In this document: piece after piece, positions 1 through 7,555 of the stretch
Layout: each line of letters opens with the position of its first letter
Position numbering within the stretch: position 1 is the stretch's first letter
NCBI RefSeq assembly: GCF_022447245.1
Contig: NZ_JAKVBC010000001.1
Location: 62,001-126,000 of the forward strand
Reading direction: 5' to 3'
DNA from: Kordia sp.
Lineage (GTDB): Bacteria; Bacteroidota; Bacteroidia; Flavobacteriales; Flavobacteriaceae
Length of the DNA stretch: 64,000 bases
Notes under the pieces: model-generated
Told to the model about the DNA's origin: nothing
The model's input: only the letters and a program-made list of their open reading frames with translations
The model's database searches: none
Program-made: the position numbers and the translations under genes

Positions 1-471
1 TAATAGTGTGTGTACAAAATCACGGTCAAATTCGTCTGGTTTTTTGATGCGATCTATCTCTGTCTTATTCATGAGTTTTATTACATCTTTATAAAAAGGG
101 AACTTTTCCAATCCAATGAAAAACAAGCGAATTTCTGGTTCTTTTTCTTTGTTTATGTACGAGTTAATTGAATCCTTTTTGGGATTGTAATTCTGTAAAA
201 ATTTATACAAGAATTTAAACATTCGTGTGGCAGCTCCAGAAGCAGGTGTGAACTTGATAATTTCTAAGGTTTGATACTCGTCTTTGTAAGCTTGAATATA
301 CGCTTCTTCTGTTTCTTCGGTAAGTTTTAAAATACCTCGATGTATACTTGCATGTTCAGTAATATCTGCATACGGTATTTTTTTTTCAAATTTATCGAGT
401 TGCTCTTCAACTTCAAGCAACGTCAATCCTTTTGCTTCTATTTGCGCTGTATGTTTTTTTGAAAAATTCAA
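1..471 (-). CDS. DUF4301 family protein, N-terminal part (runs off the window edge)
   Basis: The frame is open for 157 codons from a TTG start to the window edge. The first residues read LNFSKKHTAQIEAKGLTLLE, and the motif FTPASGAATRMFKFL matches what I recall of DUF4301 proteins of unknown function. The TTG overlaps the TGA stop of the upstream kinase gene as TTGA, which argues for translational coupling and explains why an ATG-only search misses it. There is no ATG in a sensible place. The gene is last in the operon of thiamine-binding protein, PnuC and NadR-like kinase. The family assignment is from memory; the reading frame and overlap are seen directly. Confidence 0.75.
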   Translation of the reverse strand, partial: MNFSKKHTAQIEAKGLTLLEVEEQLDKFEKKIPYADITEHASIHRGILKLTEETEEAYIQAYKDEYQTLEIIKFTPASGAATRMFKFLYKFLQNYNPKKDSINSYINKEKEPEIRLFFIGLEKFPFYKDVIKLMNKTEIDRIKKPDEFDRDFVHTLL

Positions 472-1025
472 TGTCTTCTTAGCAGTTTGTCTATTGTTGC
501 AACGGCGGTTTGAAAACGCAGTTCTATAGCACCTTTTAACAATAGATGCGGTTGGTTATAGGTTTGTAAGGTTTGCTGAAATTCTAAAAAAGCCTCTTCT
601 CTTTTATGAGGCAAATCGCGAATTCCATCGTTTTTCCAAGGCGTATCAATATAAGTCAAAAAATAGAAAGTAGCAGTACTTTTTTCTACATATTTTTCCA
701 GTGTTTTGCTTTTAAATTCAGGGTAATAAATTCGTGCATACGTAAGTGTTTCTAAAATATCTGTATCACAAATGAACATTGTGTTTTCTTCTGCTTGACA
801 CTCTAAACGCAATTGTCCTTTGGCAATCGGAATTACATCATCGGATGTTAGTATTTCTCCTTTTCGCTGCTTTTCTTCAGCATACATACGCGCATATTCA
901 GGAACATAAGCTGCATTGTAATGTGCTGCTAGTTGCTTAGCAAGTGTTGTTTTCCCTGTTGATTCAGGACCAAATACTACGATTTTAAAGCGACTTCTGC
1001 CTTGTTGTTCAATGTTTTTCTCCAT
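468..1025 (-). CDS. NadR-like P-loop kinase (ribosylnicotinamide kinase type)
   Basis: A 185-residue ATPase with Walker A GPESTGKTT near residue 19 and a PEYAR motif at about residue 43, both typical of the C-terminal kinase domain of NadR. That domain phosphorylates nicotinamide riboside on entry to the cell. The NadR DNA-binding and adenylyltransferase domains are absent, so this is the stand-alone kinase form. The start lies 49 bp inside the pnuC gene and its stop overlaps the DUF4301 start, so the genes are probably translationally coupled. If the neighbouring transporter carries thiamine, the substrate could instead be thiamine or a precursor. Confidence 0.8.
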   Translation of the reverse strand: MEKNIEQQGRSRFKIVVFGPESTGKTTLAKQLAAHYNAAYVPEYARMYAEEKQRKGEILTSDDVIPIAKGQLRLECQAEENTMFICDTDILETLTYARIYYPEFKSKTLEKYVEKSTATFYFLTYIDTPWKNDGIRDLPHKREEAFLEFQQTLQTYNQPHLLLKGAIELRFQTAVATIDKLLRRH

Positions 1026-1684
1026 GCAATGTATCCAAAGATGGCTAAAATTAAGAAAATTGTGAATTGAATTGCTGTGAAACCAAGTCCTTTAACAAAG
1101 TATAACGGTACAGAAATGATATTTCCAAAAATCCAAAACATCCAGTTTTCAATCTTTTTGTTTGCCATGAGCCACATTCCCGAAAAGAAAATCCCTGTAG
1201 TAAATATGTCTAAATATGGTGTAATGGTTTTAATTTCTTCAATGGAACCGAAGCTAGAGAAAAATAAATCGATCGTTTCTGCTACATTTAAGTGAACATC
1301 TATTTTTTCTACTTGGATATACACAACATAGGTAAAAGCTGCGGTGAATAGAAAAATCCCGAGTGTTATGAGTTTTTGTGAAAAATTGGTTCGAGAAATT
1401 TCAAGTTGCACCTCATCTCTAATTCGTGTCCACATATACCAACCATAGATACTCATAATAGAGTAATACACGTTGATAATCATATCTCCATATAAAATAA
1501 AATTATAGCAGATATAGATATAAATCAGTGTACTGATAATTCCTGTGGGATATACCCAAATTTTCTCTTGTTTGGCAAACCAGACACTGGCAATTCCAAA
1601 ACCTGCAGCAAGAATTTCTAAAACTACATCTACCCAAAAGGCACCTTGATACGGCTCCAATAAAAAATCAAAAAACTGGCTCAT
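977..1684 (-). CDS. pnuC: PnuC-family vitamin transporter
   Basis: A 235-residue membrane protein with about seven hydrophobic helices. It has PnuC-type features: the segment WVYPTGIISTLIYIY, and WYMWTRI in the central loop. PnuC proteins move nicotinamide riboside (PnuC), thiamine (PnuT) or riboflavin (PnuX) by facilitated diffusion, with a kinase trapping the product. The start overlaps the end of the thiamine-binding-protein gene by 17 bp and its end overlaps the kinase gene. The kinase looks NadR-like, which favours nicotinamide riboside. The upstream thiamine-binding protein keeps a PnuT role open. I see no TPP riboswitch before the operon. Confidence 0.85.
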   Translation of the reverse strand: MSQFFDFLLEPYQGAFWVDVVLEILAAGFGIASVWFAKQEKIWVYPTGIISTLIYIYICYNFILYGDMIINVYYSIMSIYGWYMWTRIRDEVQLEISRTNFSQKLITLGIFLFTAAFTYVVYIQVEKIDVHLNVAETIDLFFSSFGSIEEIKTITPYLDIFTTGIFFSGMWLMANKKIENWMFWIFGNIISVPLYFVKGLGFTAIQFTIFLILAIFGYIAWRKTLNNKAEVALKS

Positions 1685-1928
1685 AGTTACTTCGGTCTGA
1701 TTTTACAATTTTCATAGTTAGTAGAATGTGTTCTGACTTTTCAAATGCTGTTTTCACTTCAGAAGTCAACAATTTCATAATTTCGTCATAGTCACCATAA
1801 ATTTGCGTGCTTAATGGATTTTCTAACACTGTATACTGAGATGTTCTTAATTTTTTAATAAAGTTGATAATAGGTGTTTCAAAGTCATCTTGCAAAGGTG
1901 TTAAGGTGAGTTCTACTGAGATGTTCAT
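1668..1928 (-). CDS. Thiamine-binding protein family (MTH1187/YkoF-like)
   Basis: An 86-residue protein with the fold signature of the thiamine-binding family: an N-terminal strand ISVELTLTPL, a central helix PIINFIKKL, the YGDYDEIMKLL turn and helix, and a C-terminal strand ILLTMKIV. Members bind thiamine or related ligands as small ferredoxin-like homo-oligomers. It is first in the operon with the PnuC-type transporter, overlapping it by 17 bp. The match is by pattern only and the ligand is inferred. Confidence 0.65.
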   Translation of the reverse strand: MNISVELTLTPLQDDFETPIINFIKKLRTSQYTVLENPLSTQIYGDYDEIMKLLTSEVKTAFEKSEHILLTMKIVKSDRSNYEPVF

Positions 1929-2012
1929 TTTTTAGGTGTTTGACTATTGATTTGTCTTTTTGTTTATTCTTTGATTTGGCTGGTTGTTAAATGTATCTTC
2001 TCAATTCAACAT

Positions 2013-2753
2013 TTAGCATTCCAAATTCTTAAGTTCTAACAAAAACGCTTCGTTTTCTTCAAATGCTGTTCCAATTACAACTAAATCTGCACCTGCATTA
2101 AACGCTGCATTAAGCTGGGTTTTGGATCGAATTCCGCCACCAACAATTAGTGGAATTTTCAATTTGCTCGAAACTTCTTTTATAATATTTGTATTTACTG
2201 CTTTTTTAGCGCCACTTCCTGCTTCTAAATATATTAGTCGCTTTCCTGAAAACTGTCCTGCCAGCGCTGTATGCATTATGGTTTCTATACTATCTTGCGT
2301 TATTGGTTTGGTTTCACTTATGCGTTGTACGGCTGTTTCTACACCGCCATCAATTAAAATGTAACCTGTTGGGATAATTTCTAAACTCGTGTTGATCAAC
2401 TTTTCTACAGATTGTACTTGTTGCTCTATTAAATATTTTGGATTTCGTCCAGAAAGCAATGACAAAAATAAAATTCCATCTGCGGCTTCCGTAATTTGCT
2501 CATGACTTCCAGGGAATATTAAAACGGGCAAATGTGTATTTTGTTTGATCGTTTTTACAACTATTCCCATCTTTTTTTCAGCATCTGTACTTCCACCAAC
2601 AAATACATGTGTAATGATGGACGTGTGTACTTTTTTGAAAAATTCAGGAATATGATCAATATCAATCTTGTCAGGATCAATCAATACTGCCAATAGTTTT
2701 TGATTGCCTTTTTTTGCTTCAAGGATATGTTTGTACATTGTTTGCATGTTCAT
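2013..2753 (-). CDS. Geranylgeranylglyceryl/heptaprenylglyceryl phosphate synthase family (PcrB-like)
   Basis: A 246-residue TIM-barrel prenyltransferase. Seen motifs are LIDPDKID (residues about 21-28), VGGSTD, PGSHEQI and the phosphate-binding VGGGIRSKTQ near residue 200. The family joins a polyprenyl diphosphate to sn-glycerol-1-phosphate. In Bacteroidetes the product and purpose are less clear than in archaea or Bacillus. The ATG follows the stop of the phosphopantetheinyl transferase gene after one base, so the two are co-transcribed. Confidence 0.88.
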   Translation of the reverse strand: MNMQTMYKHILEAKKGNQKLLAVLIDPDKIDIDHIPEFFKKVHTSIITHVFVGGSTDAEKKMGIVVKTIKQNTHLPVLIFPGSHEQITEAADGILFLSLLSGRNPKYLIEQQVQSVEKLINTSLEIIPTGYILIDGGVETAVQRISETKPITQDSIETIMHTALAGQFSGKRLIYLEAGSGAKKAVNTNIIKEVSSKLKIPLIVGGGIRSKTQLNAAFNAGADLVVIGTAFEENEAFLLELKNLEC

Positions 2754-2754
2754 T

Positions 2755-3393
2755 TTAACGACTTTCTTCTAGTGCATATACACAGGTAAATCCTTCAAAC
2801 TCTAAAAAATTTAGTGAGTACTTTGCCGTTTCTTTTCCATAAAACACCATTCCTTTTGTATGTGAAGTTTCCATTGAAAAATCATCAATATCAATATGTT
2901 TTAAAAAGCTAAGTCCTTTTTTGGCATATACTTTATAAACAGATTCTTTTCCGCCCCAAACTATGGTTAATTTTCGAACTAACGCTTCATGATTGGCAAT
3001 AGTTTTGTATTCTTCTAGTGGTGTAAATTTATGTGCGATACGTAAAATTTTATCGCGTTGTTTTTCAATATCGATACCAACTGGAGTTGTATTGCTCACA
3101 ATAATCGCTGAAAATTGAAAAGAATGTGTGATTGAAATGTATTTTCCATCTTTTAGATGTGGTTTTCCTTTTTCTTCATAATAAAGATCAAAATCGGTGT
3201 AACCAACCTCCGCTAATAAATGACGTACACTTATAAATCCGCGTTGATGAATTTCGGAACGCATACCATCTAATCGTTGTTGACAGTGATTTGTAAGTTT
3301 TATATCACGATTTAATTCTTCAAAAGACTCTTCTATCTTCCAAATCAGCACTTTAGTATCATTATTTACTGTTATAGTTTTGTAAAGAGCCAT
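2755..3393 (-). CDS. 4'-phosphopantetheinyl transferase superfamily protein
   Basis: A 212-residue Sfp/AcpT-type enzyme that transfers phosphopantetheine from CoA to carrier proteins. The two magnesium and CoA motifs are present: VGIDIEKQRDKI (about residue 105) and WGGKESVYKVYAKKGLSF (about residue 145). GKPHL and ISITHSF precede them as usual. It heads the pair with the PcrB-like gene and is divergent from ahcY. Target carrier proteins cannot be told from the sequence. Confidence 0.88.
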   Translation of the reverse strand: MALYKTITVNNDTKVLIWKIEESFEELNRDIKLTNHCQQRLDGMRSEIHQRGFISVRHLLAEVGYTDFDLYYEEKGKPHLKDGKYISITHSFQFSAIIVSNTTPVGIDIEKQRDKILRIAHKFTPLEEYKTIANHEALVRKLTIVWGGKESVYKVYAKKGLSFLKHIDIDDFSMETSHTKGMVFYGKETAKYSLNFLEFEGFTCVYALEESR

Positions 3394-3413
3394 TATATTA
3401 AAAAGTTATTTAG

Positions 3414-3421
3414 TACCTTTG
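3414..3421 (+). promoter_or_regulatory. Possible -7 element of the ahcY promoter
   Basis: TACCTTTG fits the Bacteroidetes -7 consensus TAnnTTTG. A good TTTG at -33 is not visible, so this is tentative. It would give a 5' leader of roughly 100 bases. Confidence 0.35.
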
Positions 3422-3529
3422 CACTCGCAAACTTTTGACATGCAAATAGTATGCTAAAGTTATGCAGCGAATTTAAACATATTTTAGGTCACAAACCATA
3501 ATTTATTCAAACTATAAAAAAAGAAAAGT

Positions 3530-4846
3530 ATGAGTACAAAATCAGTTCCTTACGTAGCATACAAAGTTAAAGACATTTCTTTAGCGGCATGGGGAAGAAA
3601 AGAGATCGAGTTAGCTGAAGCTGAAATGCCAGGACTTATGAGTCTTCGTGAAGAATACAAAGATGAGCAACCATTAAAAGGAGCAAGAATTGCAGGTTGT
3701 TTACACATGACTATCCAAACAGCTGTTTTAATCGAGACTTTAGTTGCATTAGGAGCAGAAGTTACTTGGAGTTCATGTAACATCTTCTCTACACAAGATC
3801 AAGCTGCTGCTGCTATTGCTGAAGCTGGAATTCCAGTATACGCTTGGAAAGGAATGAACGAAGAAGAGTTTGATTGGTGTATTGAGCAAACATTATTCTT
3901 TGGAGAAGATCGCAAGCCATTAAACATGATTTTAGATGATGGTGGAGATTTAACAAATATGGTTTTAGATCGTTACCCAGAATTAGTTGAAGGAATCAAC
4001 GGATTGTCTGAAGAAACTACAACAGGAGTTCACAGATTATACGAAAGAATGAAGAATGGTACATTACCAATGCCTGCAATCAACATTAACGATTCTGTAA
4101 CGAAGTCTAAATTTGACAACAAATACGGATGTAGAGAAAGTGCAGTAGACGCTATTCGTCGTGCAACTGACGTTATGTTAGCAGGAAAAAGAGTTGTTGT
4201 TTGTGGATATGGAGATGTTGGTAAAGGTACAGCAGCTTCTTTCCGTGGAGCAGGTTCTATTGTAACAGTTACTGAAATTGATCCAATTTGTGCTTTACAA
4301 GCTGCAATGGACGGATTTGAAGTTAAGAAATTAGAAAATGTTGTTGGAAAAGCTGATGTTGTAATTACAACTACTGGAAACAAAGATATCGTCACTGGAA
4401 AGCATTTCGAAGCAATGAAAGATAAAACAATCGTTTGTAACATTGGACACTTTGATAATGAAATCGCAGTTGCATGGTTAAACGATAATCACGGGGCTTC
4501 TAAAGTTGAAATTAAGCCTCAAGTTGATAAGTATACTGTAAACGGAAAAGATATCATCTTATTAGCAGAAGGACGTTTAGTAAACTTAGGTTGTGCTACA
4601 GGTCACCCAAGTTTTGTAATGAGTAACTCATTTACAAACCAAACGTTAGCACAAATCGAGCTTTGGAACAACATTGAAAAGTACGAAAACAAAGTATACA
4701 TGTTACCAAAACACTTAGATGAAAAAGTAGCACGTTTACACTTAGCAAAAATCGGAGTTGAGTTAGAAGAACTTTCACAAGATCAAGCTGAATACATTGG
4801 TGTAACAGTTGAAGGACCATTTAAGCCAGAGTACTACAGATACTAA
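3530..4846 (+). CDS. ahcY: Adenosylhomocysteinase
   Basis: A 438-residue enzyme that splits S-adenosylhomocysteine into adenosine and homocysteine, clearing the by-product of methylation. Seen are the substrate-site block [10 protein letters not shown] (136-145), [18 protein letters not shown] (187-204), the NAD-binding GYGDVGKG (226-233), [10 protein letters not shown], and the C-terminal KPEYYRY tail typical of the family. Length is normal. It is a single-gene unit with its own terminator, divergent from the phosphopantetheinyl transferase. Confidence 0.97.
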   Translation: MSTKSVPYVAYKVKDISLAAWGRKEIELAEAEMPGLMSLREEYKDEQPLKGARIAGCLHMTIQTAVLIETLVALGAEVTWSSCNIFSTQDQAAAAIAEAGIPVYAWKGMNEEEFDWCIEQTLFFGEDRKPLNMILDDGGDLTNMVLDRYPELVEGINGLSEETTTGVHRLYERMKNGTLPMPAININDSVTKSKFDNKYGCRESAVDAIRRATDVMLAGKRVVVCGYGDVGKGTAASFRGAGSIVTVTEIDPICALQAAMDGFEVKKLENVVGKADVVITTTGNKDIVTGKHFEAMKDKTIVCNIGHFDNEIAVAWLNDNHGASKVEIKPQVDKYTVNGKDIILLAEGRLVNLGCATGHPSFVMSNSFTNQTLAQIELWNNIEKYENKVYMLPKHLDEKVARLHLAKIGVELEELSQDQAEYIGVTVEGPFKPEYYRY

Positions 4847-4869
4847 GATTCATCTTAACATAATATGTA

Positions 4870-4908
4870 AAAGCCTTTTATCGTTTGATTAAAGGCTTTC
4901 TTTTTTTC
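4870..4908 (+). terminator. Intrinsic terminator of ahcY
   Basis: AAAGCCTTT and AAAGGCTTT form a 9-bp stem with a 12-base loop, followed by a run of T. It lies about 25 bases after the ahcY stop. Confidence 0.85.
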
Positions 4909-4982
4909 TTATACTGAGCAACCAATAATACAGATTGACATCTAAACAGTAACGTTTTGCACCTTATTTAATACCTTGTTCT

Positions 4983-5780
4983 ATGAATTTTGGTTTCCGA
5001 TTTGTTTTCATCTTTCTTTTTTGTTGTATGAATAGTAGTGTTGCACAACAAGTTGATTCTTTACTGATTTTTTCATACGAAGAATTAAAAAATCAATATC
5101 TAAACTTTGAGTATACAAATCCTAACTTAGCACAAAAATATGCACAAGCATCCTAATTGAAAGTAAAACAAGAAGGCAATGAATTTGAAAAAAACACAGC
5201 ATACTTAATTATTCCTTCTTCCGAAAATTATTTTGATAATATTGAAGTCTCAATGAAATATATAGACTCTTGTATTTCGAACGCGAAAACAGAAAAACAC
5301 AATTCCTTATTGATAAGAGCTTTAAGCCAAAAAGGATGAACTTATTACAAATTTGGAAAGTATACGAAAGCCACTCAAAATTATTTGAAATTTGATTCTA
5401 TAGCGACCGCAACAAAAAATGTACGCTACTTGATGTATGCAAATCAAGGTATTGGTTCTATAAAAAATGTCATGGGCGATCATAAAGGTGCTGCAAAATT
5501 ATTTCTAAAAAATAAAGAAATCATTGCGCCTATTATGGAAGAGAAAGGGTATCATACAGAATACTTTGATAGCACTTTCTTCTGCATATTCTTATTTTGA
5601 TGTAGATACTGCTGCTAGTTATTTGCCTGAACTCAAATAAATTAATTAGTATTGAAGAAGGTGATATGGATGCTCTAGCCTATTGCTATTCATTACAGGG
5701 GATTGTAGATAATAAAAAAAAAGAATATGACAAAGGGTTGACGGTTTTACAACAAGCAGATCTAGCTTTTAGTCAACAAT
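4983..5780 (+). pseudogene. Decayed TPR-type regulator or exported TPR protein
   Basis: ATG at 4983 begins a signal peptide (MNFGFRFVFIFLFCCMNSSVAQ) and a TPR-like region. The frame is stopped by TAA at 5154-5156 and TGA at 5337-5339, yet reads on as homologous-looking protein in the same frame (TYYKFGKYTKATQNYLKFD). It then shifts frame at about 5575 and again near 5640 (DALAYCYSLQGIVD). The architecture resembles the N-terminal half of the TPR/AraC regulators at 43.6, 46.1 and 52.1 kb, but no membrane helix or HTH follows. It ends by running into a TonB-receptor tail. Clearly non-functional. Confidence 0.75.
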
Positions 5781-5989
5781 ATAAAGATTACTTCAGATGG
5801 GATTTAAAATTTGGAATTAAGATTAATAGTAAGAAAAAGAAATTATCACATCAATTTTATGTTGATTTACAAAATATCACCAATCAAGAAAATGTGTTTG
5901 AACGTCGTTACAATCGTTTGACCAATAATGTCGATCAAGTCAATCAAATTGGTTTATTTCCTGACGTTGGCTACAGATTGCAGTTTTAA
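5781..5989 (+). pseudogene. C-terminal remnant of a TonB-dependent receptor
   Basis: In the same frame as the last TPR fragment, the protein becomes a beta-barrel end: YFRWDLKFGIKI, FYVDLQNITNQENVFERRY, IGLFPDVGYRLQF, stop. The final aromatic residue and the DLQN(I/V)TN motif are typical of the last strands of TonB receptors. The upstream barrel, plug and start are missing, so a deletion has fused two unrelated gene remnants near 5780. Confidence 0.7.
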
Positions 5990-6068
5990 TCGTTCGTTTA
6001 TGTAATTCAAAGATACGCTTTGCCTTATAAAGCGCAGAGCGTTTCCTTAATATTTTAAAAACCAGATT

Positions 6069-6611
6069 ATGAAAAGACGCATACTTTTAATCATACTAGC
6101 CGTTATTATTTTTTTATTCATCTTTATCAAAATTAGAATGAATCATTCCAATCCTGAAGTATTACTTCCTCAATTATCCGAAATAGAAAACAACATTGAA
6201 TATAGAGATGTTAGAAACATAGCCGTTTCCAAAGCAGATGTCGCTTGGCATTTAGATCATATATTGAAAACCGTCAACAGATTGACAGAAGCTTTAGAGA
6301 ATTCTGATCCTAATACATATGAAAGTTCTTTTAACGTACCGCGAATTATGTAATTAACTGCAGGATACATTCCTCGTGGAAGAGCACAATCACCACAAAA
6401 TATTCGTCCGCCTAAAATTATTGTTACAGATGATATCTTACGGCAATTGTCAGAAGCTCGAAAAAATATAGAAAAATTACGATCCTTAGATGTAAACGCA
6501 AACTTTGATCATCCTGTATTTGGTATGTTGATCAAAGCACAAACCATTCGTTTTTTAGAAGTACACACCAATCATCATTTAAAAATTATAGCCGATATTT
6601 TGAAAGAATAA
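6069..6611 (+). pseudogene. DUF1569 (DinB-like) membrane-anchored protein with one in-frame stop
   Basis: The first 94 codons give an N-terminal membrane helix and AWHLDHILKTVNRL. TAA at 6351-6353 then interrupts the frame. The same frame continues for 85 codons with GYIPRGRAQSPQNIRPPKI and FLEVHTNHHLKII to TAA at 6609-6611. The halves join into a normal DUF1569-type protein of about 180 residues, a family of the DinB/YfiT four-helix fold with His residues that could bind metal. One base change is enough to explain the break. Confidence 0.75.
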
Positions 6612-6676
6612 GGATGTATTACAAAAATAGACGTAGCAAGGTTCGCTTTATAAAAATAAAAAGGTGAATACACAGA

Positions 6677-7432
6677 TTAATACCCCGTAACTAACAAACC
6701 TCTAGCACCACGCATCCCGCATTTTTGATACTTATTGTAGGCTTTGGCGGCGCGTTCTCGGATTTCAGCATCAGACTCGTTTAAAATCCAGCCGTCAATT
6801 GCCCATTTTAAGGTATATGCTTCTGGTGACATCAAACCAGTAGACCAAACTAAGGGATTGGCTCCTGTTTGTTGCAGATAAGGTTTAAAATAATCTTTGC
6901 TTATACAAGCTAGTATAATAGCGTCTCTCTTTTTCTTATTTTTTGGATTGAACTTCGTATCTAAACTAAATTCCATCAAACCATCATGCCCTACATAGGC
7001 TAGCAAATTTGAATTTCCTCCGAAACTCATTTTTTTATTATTCTCTATAATTTCAATTGGATTTGCTCCACTACTTGCATCTAAAAAATCAATGGTAGTT
7101 TGCTTAATATATTTTCCATCATACGCATCTGCCAGCAAATAGGTATTGGATGTTCTGTGTTTGAAAAGTACGCGTTCTAGTATTTTTGGATGTTTTGTTG
7201 GAAGCGTTTTTACAAATTGCCAATCTTTACTTCGTTTAAAATGTGTTTTCACGCCATACAGAGCACCCCAATACAAATTTGTTCTTGGATTTTGTCCATT
7301 TCCTAATGTTTTCGGAACAGGTACAATTCCCTGATTCGCATTATCACACAAAGCAACAAACACATGAATTTTTTTCTGTCCAAAAACGGCAAAACTCATA
7401 CAAAAAAAGAAAATAGTAAACATTGACTTCAT
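6677..7432 (-). CDS. Exported protein of unknown function with a possible clan-CD-like His/Cys pair
   Basis: A 251-residue protein when started at the ATG at 7432 (MKSMFTIFFFCMSFAVFGQ), which gives a clean signal peptide; an upstream ATG at 7459 adds nine residues. I do not recognise the family. A hydrophobic strand ending in YVGHDGL (His about 149) and a second ending in IILACISKDYF (Cys about 176) resemble the HG and AC motifs of caspase, legumain or gingipain-type peptidases. Also seen are FVALCDNANQGIVPVPK near the mature N-terminus and GMRGARGLLVTGY at the end. Peptidase function is inference only. Confidence 0.7.
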   Translation of the reverse strand: MKSMFTIFFFCMSFAVFGQKKIHVFVALCDNANQGIVPVPKTLGNGQNPRTNLYWGALYGVKTHFKRSKDWQFVKTLPTKHPKILERVLFKHRTSNTYLLADAYDGKYIKQTTIDFLDASSGANPIEIIENNKKMSFGGNSNLLAYVGHDGLMEFSLDTKFNPKNKKKRDAIILACISKDYFKPYLQQTGANPLVWSTGLMSPEAYTLKWAIDGWILNESDAEIRERAAKAYNKYQKCGMRGARGLLVTGY

Positions 7433-7555
7433 AGAATTCGGTTTATGGTCATGTATCATTATAACGAAGAAAAGTGTAAACTTTAGTATAGAGCGTTAAA
7501 ATCAATAATAAAATTTAAAAAAATAGTATCTTGTTGGACCAAAATCATATACAAA

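Noticed and set aside
1929-2012. TPP riboswitch before the thiamine-binding/PnuC operon
   Set aside because: The 84-base gap is short and I see neither the conserved CTGAGA nor the second THI-box segment.
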